Assembly (NCBI GenBank): GCA_001771545.1 | Contig: MEUC01000019.1 | Span: forward strand, 1-64,000 | DNA from: a candidate division WOR-1 bacterium RIFOXYB2_FULL_42_35 | Lineage (GTDB): Bacteria; Margulisbacteria; WOR-1; O2-12-FULL-45-9 | Length of the DNA: 64,000 bases | Direction of reading: 5' to 3' | Shown here: positions 10,330-17,855 of the stretch, piece after piece | Position numbering within the stretch: the first letter of the stretch is position 1 | Layout: every line of letters begins with the position of its first letter | Translations under genes and position numbers: made by a program | Notes under the pieces: generated by a model | Seen by the model: the letters and a program-made list of their open reading frames with translations, nothing else | Database searches by the model: none | Told to the model about the DNA's origin: nothing

Positions 10330-10983
10330 ATGAAACATAAAGTCGCCCTGTTAATCCTATTGTTTGTCCTGTTACTACTTAACACTACAGCCGGCGCCAC
10401 TATTTACAAACTCAATCATCCTAAACAAGTGGCTTTAACCTTTGATGACGGTCCTTACCCTGTTTTTACAGAAAAAGTTCTGGATATTTTGAAAGCGGAA
10501 AACGTTAAGGCGACTTTTTTTGTGGTGGGCAAGAGGATTGAAGAAAATCCGCAAATATTAGCACGCATTAGCCAGGAAGGTCATCAAATCGGCAATCACA
10601 CTTACAACCACACCAAAATCACCTGGATAAACGAGCAAAAGCTTCTACTTGAGCTCACCAAAACTAATGCTCTGATCAAAGAATTAACCGGCCAAGAGTG
10701 CTATTTATTCCGCCCTCCGTATGGGACGATAAACAAAGCCAAAATTAAAACCCTTGAGAAAGCTGGCTATAAGATTATTCTCTGGTCGGTTAATGCCGAC
10801 GATTATTATCATCTAAAAACCGGCATAAGAAAATCTAATTCAATCATTAAACGGATTATCTCTAAGACTAAGGGAGATGACATTATCTTGATGCACGATA
10901 AGAGCAAAGAAACAGTGGCCGCGTTGCCCAGAATTATTACCCGGCTAAAAAAACAGGGTTATAAATTTGTTGTCCTAAATTAG
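10330..10983 (+). CDS. Secreted polysaccharide deacetylase (NodB/CE4)
   Basis: 217 residues. An N-terminal hydrophobic stretch (residues 4-22) looks like a signal peptide or membrane anchor. The CE4 motifs are intact: TFDDGP (catalytic-base D39, metal D40), H90-x3-H94 metal ligands in HTYNH, RPPYG at 128-132, and a C-terminal ILMHD motif with the catalytic His. It removes N-acetyl groups from an amino-sugar polymer, most often peptidoglycan or an exopolysaccharide; the substrate cannot be read from sequence. It lies 60 bases after the GH57 gene and may or may not share its transcript. Confidence 0.9.
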   Translation: MKHKVALLILLFVLLLLNTTAGATIYKLNHPKQVALTFDDGPYPVFTEKVLDILKAENVKATFFVVGKRIEENPQILARISQEGHQIGNHTYNHTKITWINEQKLLLELTKTNALIKELTGQECYLFRPPYGTINKAKIKTLEKAGYKIILWSVNADDYYHLKTGIRKSNSIIKRIISKTKGDDIILMHDKSKETVAALPRIITRLKKQGYKFVVLN

Positions 10984-11051
10984 TCTTTTCTACTATTCTG
11001 CGAAATATTTACTTCAGTGAAATTATTGGCCTTATCTGCCGATAAAAATAT

Positions 11052-11912
11052 ATGATCAACCCTGTTCGTTTATCAATTAGAGAGATTATTAGAAAACACT
11101 CGGTGTTTTTAATTGATAATTTTGGGGTGTTAAAAACTGCCAGTGGCCTAATTGCTGGCACAGCTGAAACAATTAGAGAAATAAAGGCTCAAGGCAAAAG
11201 GGCCATTATTCTTTCTAACACAGCGTCTGAACCACCTGAAGATATTCAAAGATCACTAAAACAACGCCAGGTAGATTTAGAGCTAGAAAACATAATTACT
11301 TCTGGCATGGTCTTAAAACCGCATTTCCAAGCAAACGACCTAGTAGGAGCCAACATCTTTAATGTTGGGAATCAAGGCGGAGCCGATTATATTACCCAAG
11401 CCGGCGGAGTTGTGTTGGCTCATCAGCGGGTTTTAGACACTCCACAACTAGTTAAAGCTGTTGTTATAACACGCCAGGAATTAGAACATGGAGCTGACAA
11501 CCTAATCCCCACAGCTCTAATTAATGCGGCAATTAATATTCTAAGATACCGCCCAGAAGTTCAAGGAATTATTGCTAATCCTGATTTAACTGCGCCTGTA
11601 AAGGAAACTGAAGTTAGGATGGCTGCAGGAGCTTTAGGCTTTATTATTGAAGCTTGCTCTGGCCGGCTTTTAGCTAGACTAGGCAAACCTTATCTACCAA
11701 TTTATGAATTAGCTTTTTCTTTAGTTCCAGATGTACCCAAAGAACAAATTCTAATGATTGATGATTCACTAGAATATGGTATCAGAGGCGCCAGAAATGC
11801 CGGAATTAAAAGCTTGCTCGTTATGACTGGCAACACCAGAACAGAAGAGCAAATCAGACAATCACCTGACCAGCCTGATTTTGTGGCTGATTCGTTTAGT
11901 TTGGCTGCGTAA
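11052..11912 (+). CDS. HAD-superfamily hydrolase, subfamily IIA (NagD-like)
   Basis: 286 residues. Motif I is D22-N-F-G-V-L, resembling IIA members where DxDG is replaced by a DxWG/DxFG form; the nucleophile Asp is kept but the second Asp is not. The motif II-type threonine/serine region is IILSNTA, and the motif IV acidic pair is IDDSLEYG near 236-238. A phosphatase acting on a small phosphorylated metabolite is likely; the substrate is unknown. The gene and its downstream neighbours are richer in CTA/TTA/AGA codons than the glycogen genes, so recent acquisition is possible but untested. Confidence 0.75.
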   Translation: MINPVRLSIREIIRKHSVFLIDNFGVLKTASGLIAGTAETIREIKAQGKRAIILSNTASEPPEDIQRSLKQRQVDLELENIITSGMVLKPHFQANDLVGANIFNVGNQGGADYITQAGGVVLAHQRVLDTPQLVKAVVITRQELEHGADNLIPTALINAAINILRYRPEVQGIIANPDLTAPVKETEVRMAAGALGFIIEACSGRLLARLGKPYLPIYELAFSLVPDVPKEQILMIDDSLEYGIRGARNAGIKSLLVMTGNTRTEEQIRQSPDQPDFVADSFSLAA

Positions 11913-11927
11913 GAACTAGTTAAGACC

Positions 11928-12822
11928 ATGACAAAAGTTATACCGATAACAACAATCAAGATCCCTGAAATAAGGCACGGTAAAGCTACCAGAGTAGCTC
12001 AAGATTATCCAGTTTATCTGGCTAATCCAGAAGCTAAAGGTTATCGTTTAAGCGCAGCTGTCCTGCAAGTTGAAGAGACCCCTCTATCCATGGTTTGCCA
12101 GGACAGGAATATGGCTAATATAGAACACGCTCAAAAACTAGTTAAAGCTTTAAAATATTTCTGCACCTCACGAGGATTACCGCTTAACTTGGCTTACCTA
12201 AGTGAACTTTCCAGTGTAGGCAACTAATTTGAACGTGAAGCCTATCCTAGTGATGTTATTGAGAATCCCTATAGCGGCCCATCATTTCAAACTGTTGTTC
12301 AAGAAGCCCAAATCGCAGTTGCTTATGGAATCGTTCAAAATAATGATCGGGACAGCTTGCCAATCAGTACTTATGTTCTCTTCTTTCCCACAGATATTGC
12401 TAATCAAGATTCTGGGCTAAAGGTTATTGCGCGACACCAGGGAGACAATGTAAGTCATCAAGAATCAAGGGAACGAATATTTGAATTAAACGGTTTAACT
12501 ATCGGCACTATCATCTGCAGTGAATCCTTTCACCGGAATCTACTCTCTACGATAATAAAAGAAAGGCCCGATTTAATCTTACAACCTTGTTTTGCCGAGG
12601 GAGTTTGGGCTTATTTTCAAAGTATTTTGATTTTGAGTGAAATTTCCTGGGAGGGCTGTCGATAATGGTTTAGGAGCGCGAAGCCGCCTCACCTTGCCTG
12701 CCGGCAGGCAGGGGCGGTTGAGCCTATGTTCAGATAGGACCAAAGGCCGCATAATGAAACACGATACCCAAGGAGGTAAAGGCCAATGTCTTCTGTTGGA
12801 CGAGTTAGCCATCTGCGTCTAG
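11928..12822 (+). pseudogene. Broken nitrilase-like (carbon-nitrogen hydrolase) gene
   Basis: Starting at ATG 11928, the frame encodes 99 residues ending in LSELSSVGN, then meets TAA at 12225-12227. The same frame continues at once (FEREAYPSDVIENPYSG...) to 12665. A nitrilase-like C-terminal stretch (GRAVDNGLGARSRL, then LSLCSDRTKGRIMKHD) continues in the +1 frame from about 12640 to 12822, interrupted by a palindromic repeat. Nitrilase-like features are a candidate catalytic Glu (SEL) just before the stop and a candidate catalytic Cys in IGTIICSES. The usual catalytic Lys is not evident. One nonsense codon, one frameshift and one insertion argue for a pseudogene; sequencing error is the alternative. 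Family assignment is tentative. Confidence 0.5.
12687..12718. repeat. GC-rich palindromic dispersed repeat (PAGRQG type)
   Basis: The core gcctgccggcaggc (12696-12709) is a perfect palindrome, flanked by partly complementary CCGCC/GGCGG arms. In the +1 frame it reads LPAGRQG, the translation typical of this repeat class in many uncultured bacteria. A relative lies at 58749-58767. It interrupts the nitrilase-like pseudogene. Confidence 0.7.
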
Positions 12823-13547
12823 TCTGGAGTGCTAAAACACCCCTTCAGGAAAAGTTTGAGCCAAAACTTCTTACCACCAAACAACTAGTTGATCATTTTC
12901 TCAAAAACCATCACCCCAGTGAATCAAACAAAAAACTCCCGCTTATTTGGAAAAAGTCAGCCCAAGTAGAAAACACCTATGAACTGGGTTGTGAATTTTA
13001 TGGCCAATGGGTCGTCTTTGAAGGCCCAACGGTTAAATCAAAAGATTTTGTTGGTCATTTAATTGAACCCCAATACTATCAACCAATCCTAGCAGTAGCC
13101 CAAAAAGCCTTGGAAAACACCTTTGGTACCACTGAAGAAGCAACCACAACTGACTGGATGCCAATGGCTGGACAGTCCAGACACAAAAAACAATTTACTG
13201 GCCCAGTCTACGGTCATTTTGAAGATTATGAGCAAGGCAGTATTACCGTTATAACGCCCAGAGGATTTACCCTTTCTATTAAAGGCATCAATATTCTTGA
13301 AGCCGCGATCTATTTGCCCACTTACTACCGACAACTTGAAGAGATGCTAATAAGGGGAGAAATCAAAGAAGGTATTTCTGAAGCAGAAATCCAAGTAGAG
13401 GGGGAGTATCAACCTTATGCGGTTGCTGCCAGCCCAATTCATATGGGTTTTAAAGCTCCCAATCCTGTAAGATTAGAACCAGGCGCTGTTGGACAAGTAG
13501 TTAAAGACGGAATTAACTCGGCCCTAGCCCGCAAAACACCCCTCTAA
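12786..13547 (+). CDS. Conserved-looking protein of unknown function
   Basis: 253 residues, not recognised. A textbook Shine-Dalgarno AAGGAGGT (12770-12777) lies 8 bases before ATG 12786, supporting this start, although the same bases also code for QGGKGQ in the broken upstream gene. It is soluble, without signal peptide or membrane segment. The central part has alternating strands (GSITVITPRGFTLSIKG, about 150-165) and helices (EAAIYLPTYYRQLEEMLIRG). It follows the nitrilase-like remnant and ends 29 bases before a convergent gene. An enzyme is plausible but no motif supports a specific activity. Confidence 0.6.
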   Translation: MSSVGRVSHLRLVWSAKTPLQEKFEPKLLTTKQLVDHFLKNHHPSESNKKLPLIWKKSAQVENTYELGCEFYGQWVVFEGPTVKSKDFVGHLIEPQYYQPILAVAQKALENTFGTTEEATTTDWMPMAGQSRHKKQFTGPVYGHFEDYEQGSITVITPRGFTLSIKGINILEAAIYLPTYYRQLEEMLIRGEIKEGISEAEIQVEGEYQPYAVAASPIHMGFKAPNPVRLEPGAVGQVVKDGINSALARKTPL

Positions 13548-13576
13548 CCGTTTGTTTAAATCTTGAACAATCCCAC

Positions 13577-15034
13577 CTACTTACAAAAAAACCTAAAATA
13601 CTTAGCATAAGGATTTTTGGTCTTGTTTTTAATCCCTGCCTTAGCCCAGATATCACTACTTTCCATACATAGATAAACATAAACATCGCCAGACCGGGCA
13701 CGAATAAAACCATGCATTTTCTGAAAGATATCCAGACGAACAGGCTTGAAATAACGCAGCTTTCCATCTTCGGCCACATCCAACTCTCCTAAAGTGATTT
13801 TGGATTGGGGATGACGCTCTTCAATAATATCTTTCAGCTCTGGTTGATAACGCAAGGCCCCCAGGCTAATCCAGGCAATTTTGTCAGCAGGAATAGCCGC
13901 AAATATTTTCTTGACCACTTGCTGATAATCCTTTTCCCACCCAGCATAATGAATAATCGGATCAAAGTGGAAAGCAACCGGATAACCAGCAGCCACACAC
14001 TTTTTAGCTGCCTGCAAACGCTTGGCTAAACTGACAGCCCCAAACTCTTCCCTTTCAATCAACTTCTCTGGATTAACTGACCAAGCGAAAACAGTCTGGC
14101 CATTATGTTTCAAATCAAGCAAATGCTCAACTTCCGCACTCTTGGTTTTTAATTCCAGCAGGTGATCTTTTTGCTGGGCAAAAAAACCTATCAACGGCTG
14201 CGAAAAACCCAACACTTTGTCCAAAGCCAAACTATCGGAAAACTCCCCGGTGCCAACTCGATAATGCTCGCCATGATGTAGCTTAAAAAAATCATCTAAG
14301 GCATCTAAGATATCAGCAGCATTGGCATAGACAGTTAAAATGTTATTATTAATATAGGTCTGCAAGTAGCAATAAGTACAATCGTAAGGACAATTGACAA
14401 TATTATTTATCACCAGATAATTACAGCAAATATGCTTGCGCGTCCCAGGACAGCGATCCAACCACTCCCCCTTTTGTTCTGCCAAAACCAGAGTTCTTTT
14501 TCCCCGACCAATAGAATAATGAGCCTTGATTAATTGGTGGGCAGCGTCAATATACTCAAGAGGAAGATCTTTATAATGCTTAAGAACATTTTGGGTTATC
14601 AACTCTTTTTTAACCGACTTCTCAACATAAATTTTTTCAAAACCAGCTGTTGTTTGAGTCTTAGGAGTATCGGTCGCAGACAACAAGAGTTTAGATTTCT
14701 CTTTAGATTTAGCTGCCCCGTAAGAATATGGGTAGCGCAGCTCCCGTAGAATCTCCCTTAGCAAATCCTTTTGTCTAGCTGGCGGCAACTTAGTTTTCTT
14801 CTGCAGGTAGCTTATTAAGTGATGCTGCAAAACCTGAGAGACAGTCAAAACATCCCTTTTCGCCACATCAAAAACATAACCGAGAAATTCGCGGGCGTAG
14901 TTAATATTTAAACCAAAATCAGTCAGAAATTTAAGGGTGGCTGTTTGATCGTCTTTGGGTAAAGCCAAAATCTTATCCGCTGTCTTGCGCAGGAGTTTTT
15001 TATCTTCAACCAGTTGCCTGATGATGTTTTTCAT
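13577..15034 (-). CDS. Radical SAM protein of the spore photoproduct lyase family
   Basis: 485 residues. A long N-terminal helical region (1-150) precedes a radical SAM domain. The cluster motif is C215-PYD-C219-TY-C222 (Cx3Cx2C), the spacing used by spore photoproduct lyase. Downstream blocks (GTGEFSDSLALD, KTKSAEVEHLL, WSVNPE, HFDPIIHY, YLCMESSDIW) match the SplB-like family. SplB repairs the thymine dimer specific to spores, but many relatives occur in non-spore-formers with unknown substrates. It starts inside the last codon of the upstream phosphorylase-like gene (4-base overlap), so the two are probably translated together. No sporulation gene is visible here. Confidence 0.8.
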   Translation of the reverse strand: MKNIIRQLVEDKKLLRKTADKILALPKDDQTATLKFLTDFGLNINYAREFLGYVFDVAKRDVLTVSQVLQHHLISYLQKKTKLPPARQKDLLREILRELRYPYSYGAAKSKEKSKLLLSATDTPKTQTTAGFEKIYVEKSVKKELITQNVLKHYKDLPLEYIDAAHQLIKAHYSIGRGKRTLVLAEQKGEWLDRCPGTRKHICCNYLVINNIVNCPYDCTYCYLQTYINNNILTVYANAADILDALDDFFKLHHGEHYRVGTGEFSDSLALDKVLGFSQPLIGFFAQQKDHLLELKTKSAEVEHLLDLKHNGQTVFAWSVNPEKLIEREEFGAVSLAKRLQAAKKCVAAGYPVAFHFDPIIHYAGWEKDYQQVVKKIFAAIPADKIAWISLGALRYQPELKDIIEERHPQSKITLGELDVAEDGKLRYFKPVRLDIFQKMHGFIRARSGDVYVYLCMESSDIWAKAGIKNKTKNPYAKYFRFFCK

Positions 15035-15615
15035 TTGATGGCATTTATTATATACGCTATTGAGCTCTGAATCAGCAACTTTTCCTCAACGGTTTTACTT
15101 AAATAAAAAGGCTTACTAAAAGGCAAATCGGTCGCCACAAAACAGGCCACAGCAGATAGATTAGCTTTTTTGGCCTCACGAAAGAACGGCCGACTCTCAA
15201 AATCAATCCCCACTACGCCCTTTTTTCTCAATTCTGCCAGTTTCCGTTGAGTCTCATCGTGCATAGACTTAACAGAGAAAAAGTCTTTGGCACGACTAGA
15301 AATAAAGACATCCCCAATTTGGGCTTCCTTCTGCAGAGCCGCCACCGCCCCAACAAAAAAAACTTCTCGGCATTTTGTTTGTGGCAACAACGCCACTAAA
15401 TCGGCCACTGCCGCTTGAGTCATCGGGGTTTTAATAAAAGTTAAATCATTAAAATTAACAACTAGATAGCTTAATATTGATTTGTAAGACTGACCCTTTC
15501 TACCAATCAGTTTCTCAAACTGCTGAGGATAAATAATTGGGGAAATGATGACCTTAGACCTAATACTATTAGGCTCCACACCGAAAAATGCTTTGAAATA
15601 CTTCTCTTTACTCAT
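15031..15615 (-). CDS. Nucleoside-phosphorylase-like protein
   Basis: 194 residues, shorter than typical phosphorylases (about 230-260). Features of the purine/uridine phosphorylase superfamily are a glycine-containing turn (VGAVAALQKEAQIGDVFI, about 92-109), a VVGIDFESRPFF segment where the family has vdMEsaa, and an ACFVATDLPF segment in the position of the base-recognition strand. It may bind or cleave a nucleoside or nucleobase. The 4-base overlap with the photoproduct-lyase-like gene suggests a joint role in handling damaged pyrimidines or modified nucleosides; that is inference. Catalytic competence is uncertain because the N-terminal phosphate-binding region is hard to align by eye. 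Confidence 0.6.
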   Translation of the reverse strand: MSKEKYFKAFFGVEPNSIRSKVIISPIIYPQQFEKLIGRKGQSYKSILSYLVVNFNDLTFIKTPMTQAAVADLVALLPQTKCREVFFVGAVAALQKEAQIGDVFISSRAKDFFSVKSMHDETQRKLAELRKKGVVGIDFESRPFFREAKKANLSAVACFVATDLPFSKPFYLSKTVEEKLLIQSSIAYIINAIK

Positions 15616-15640
15616 TGTCTTCCTCTATGTCTCAAGAATA

Positions 15641-15712
15641 AAGTAATGGGTAATGCGTAATATGAATATTCATTTTACACATTACTTCATTCCCATTACA
15701 CATTATACTTTC
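15641..15712. repeat. Inverted mini-repeat (GTAATGGGTAATG family) between two genes
   Basis: The left arm aagtaatgggtaatgcgtaa and the right arm, read on the other strand as aagtataatgtgtaatggg, are diverged inverted copies centred on tgaatattca. It fills the gap downstream of the MATE gene and overlaps that gene's last codons. A direct relative occurs inside the LpxB-like gene at 53222-53272. Confidence 0.6.
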
Positions 15713-17076
15713 TTCGCTTTCCACTTACCCATCTGAAACCAAATTGCGGTCATTGTCCCTTGCAGAAGATAAGCCACTAAAATAGCTACCCAAACCCCAT
15801 CCAAATTTAAACTGGTAAAACGGGAAAGATAAAAGGCTAAAGGAATCTGCACTAGCCAGAGGGCAACAAAGGTTATAATTAACGGAACAATGGTATCCCC
15901 TGCACCAGATAAAGAACGACTCAAAACAATTCCCAGGGCAACAAAAACATAGCCCCAGGCACTAATCCGTAAATAATTAGTTCCAATCTCAACAACCTGT
16001 GCATCGTTATTAAAAAAGGCAATCACTGACGGCGCAAATATTAAGAACAAAACAGTCATTGCCCCCATAAAAACCGCATAGTAACCAGTTGCCAGCCAGG
16101 CAGAAGCCATTGCCCGTTCAGGTTTTTTTGCGCCCAGATTTTGACCAACCAAAGTTGCAGCAGCCATACCAAGGGCAAAACCAGGCATCAAGGCTAACAT
16201 ATTAAATCGAATACAGACCCCGAAGGCTGCAACAGCCTGGGTACCAAAGCCGGCCACAACCACAATCAAGGCCAGGTTTAAAAACCCCCGCAAGATCATT
16301 TGGGCCGAAGCCGGAACCCCAATTCTTAATATTTGAAAAATAATCAGGAAATTAACCCGTAAATATTGCAGTCTGACATGAACACGTGATCTCCCTCTCA
16401 AGAGAACCTCTAAAGCAATTATCGAGCCAATGCCTTCGGCTAAAACACTGGCCAGCGCAGCTCCATCAACGCCTAAGCGGGGAAAAGGCCCAATTCCAAA
16501 AATCAATAATGGGTCGAGAATAATATTTGCCACTGTCATTATAATCGCAATAATCATCGGGGTAGCTGCATCCCCTGCACCATTTAAGATGGCAGTAATA
16601 AAAAAGATATAAAATATAACGTTAACCCCAACAAAAAGAATTCTCATATAACCGAGCCCCAAGGTTAAGACCTCTGCATCCGCTCCTAAGAGTTTAAGCA
16701 AGAATGGGGCACTAAAGTAACCGATCAAAGCCAGTATTATTGAGCTAAAAAAACCTAAAATCAAAGACTGCATGGCAGCATTATCTGCCTTAGCTTGATC
16801 GTTTTCACCGATGGCTCTTGCCACCATGGCAGTGGTACCAATACCAACCCCAATCATAATAAACATGACTATCATTAAAAGGGAACCGCTCATTGCCACT
16901 GCCGCAATAGCCGCTGCCCCTAAGCGACCCACCCAAAACATATCAACCAGGTTTAAGCCTGCCTGCAACATGTTGCTAATGATCATAGGAATAGCCAGGA
17001 TCCAGATATTTTTGGAGATTGAACCTGTGGTTAGATCTCGTTCTTTTTGGAATTTATGTAAAAGTCGTCTAATCAT
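15703..17076 (-). CDS. MATE-family multidrug/cation exporter
   Basis: 457 residues from ATG 17076 with about 12 membrane helices. The two MATE halves are visible: an N-terminal signature (TTGSISKNIWILAIPMIISNML, then VDMFWVGRLGAAAIAAV) and a repeated second half (RGFLNLALIVVVAGFGTQAVAAFGV). It exports drugs or metabolites in exchange for Na+ or H+. Start choice: a longer frame opens to 17202, but MIRRLLHKFQKERDLTTG is the family-like beginning, and a TGCTATTAT -10-like element lies 7 bases upstream of it. Ligand and coupling ion are not predictable here. Confidence 0.9.
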   Translation of the reverse strand: MIRRLLHKFQKERDLTTGSISKNIWILAIPMIISNMLQAGLNLVDMFWVGRLGAAAIAAVAMSGSLLMIVMFIMIGVGIGTTAMVARAIGENDQAKADNAAMQSLILGFFSSIILALIGYFSAPFLLKLLGADAEVLTLGLGYMRILFVGVNVIFYIFFITAILNGAGDAATPMIIAIIMTVANIILDPLLIFGIGPFPRLGVDGAALASVLAEGIGSIIALEVLLRGRSRVHVRLQYLRVNFLIIFQILRIGVPASAQMILRGFLNLALIVVVAGFGTQAVAAFGVCIRFNMLALMPGFALGMAAATLVGQNLGAKKPERAMASAWLATGYYAVFMGAMTVLFLIFAPSVIAFFNNDAQVVEIGTNYLRISAWGYVFVALGIVLSRSLSGAGDTIVPLIITFVALWLVQIPLAFYLSRFTSLNLDGVWVAILVAYLLQGTMTAIWFQMGKWKAKKV

Positions 17077-17083
17077 TTCTCTA

Positions 17084-17092
17084 ATAATAGCA
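17084..17092 (-). promoter_or_regulatory. Extended -10 element for the MATE gene
   Basis: TGCTATTAT on the minus strand ends 7 bases before ATG 17076. The predicted transcript would start at or next to the start codon (leaderless). Confidence 0.5.
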
Positions 17093-17121
17093 TAAGTTAT
17101 TAGTTTGGGGCTAATCCAAAA

Positions 17122-17127
17122 TATAAT
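17122..17127 (+). promoter_or_regulatory. Candidate -10 element for the orphan gene at 17175
   Basis: Perfect TATAAT, predicting a leader of about 40 bases that carries a TAGGAG ribosome site near 17159-17164. It is divergent from the MATE promoter. Confidence 0.5.
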
Positions 17128-17174
17128 GAAATTTCTCTTCTTTTGTGCGGAAGAAGACTTAGGAGCAAGGTAAG

Positions 17175-17855
17175 ATGTTAACAGCTGCAACTCAACCACC
17201 AAAAGTACCTAAAAACTATATTAAGGTTTATGGTGGCCCTGAAAAAGTCCCTAAATTAGTGCTAGATAGACTAGGAACAAAAACAAACGACGACTTAGCT
17301 AAACAACATCTTAGGGCTTTAGATAGTCTGGCAACAATTGAGGCTTTCCACTGGTACAGAGGCATCAGTAATCACCCCCACGAATATGTTCCGGCATTTA
17401 CACTTTATAAAGTTTTTCTAACTCCTACTGAAATTATCAACATAGCAGCGATTTTACCTACCAAACTAAGAGAAAATCTAACAACCTCCCATGTAGGCAT
17501 GCAATATGCTCCCTTTACTTCGGTTCAGAAAGTGGTTGATTTTATTGCTTTCGTCAACAAAACTTTTGATTTTCCGGTTGATCAACAATTTAGGCTCCCC
17601 ACCGATAGAGAATTAGATTTACATCATCACAATGTGGCACTTGCTGAAAATGCTGGAGAATATTATGGATTTCAGTCAGCAACTGGTAGAAGCCTAACCT
17701 TTTATGAGTTAAGCAGAACTGGAGAAGAATACTATGGTCACCAAGTCACTCAAGAGCCGCAGGGGCATCTTATCCTTGGCGTTTCAAAGATAGCAGCCGA
17801 GGCTGAATCAGCTTTTCTCTTTTCTCTAGTCAGAGCCGCCCAATTAGCCGCCTAG
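17175..17855 (+). CDS. Orphan protein, possible FGE/SUMF1-like (C-type lectin fold) domain
   Basis: 226 residues, not confidently recognised. The segment VVDFIAFVNKTFDFPV followed by FRLPTDRELDLHHHNVA (about 120-155) resembles the 'daxafcxWl...yRLPTExEWexAar' core of formylglycine-generating-enzyme-like domains. The earlier HPHEYVPAFTLYKVFLTPTEI resembles their 'PxhxVxlxxFyixkxpVT' strand. The final LFSLVRAAQ could correspond to their GFRlvr end. It has no signal peptide. It stands alone on the plus strand, and its stop codon overlaps the convergent icd stop by 4 bases. The lectin-like fold is an inference that needs a profile search. Confidence 0.5.
   Translation: MLTAATQPPKVPKNYIKVYGGPEKVPKLVLDRLGTKTNDDLAKQHLRALDSLATIEAFHWYRGISNHPHEYVPAFTLYKVFLTPTEIINIAAILPTKLRENLTTSHVGMQYAPFTSVQKVVDFIAFVNKTFDFPVDQQFRLPTDRELDLHHHNVALAENAGEYYGFQSATGRSLTFYELSRTGEEYYGHQVTQEPQGHLILGVSKIAAEAESAFLFSLVRAAQLAA

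Noticed and set aside
12225-12227. TAA read as an amino acid (altered genetic code)
   Set aside because: TAA is used as the normal stop of many intact genes here, so a code change is unlikely.
12229-12420. Separate 63-codon frame inside the nitrilase-like remnant
   Set aside because: The homologous reading continues in another frame; this one gives no recognisable protein.
13577-15034. Evidence of sporulation from the photoproduct-lyase-like gene
   Set aside because: The family is widespread in non-spore-formers, and no spore genes are in the window; the envelope features point to a diderm.
17077-17202. Longer N-terminus for the MATE exporter
   Set aside because: The extra 42 residues overlap the divergent gene's start and are not family-like; the promoter-like TGCTATTAT lies inside them.
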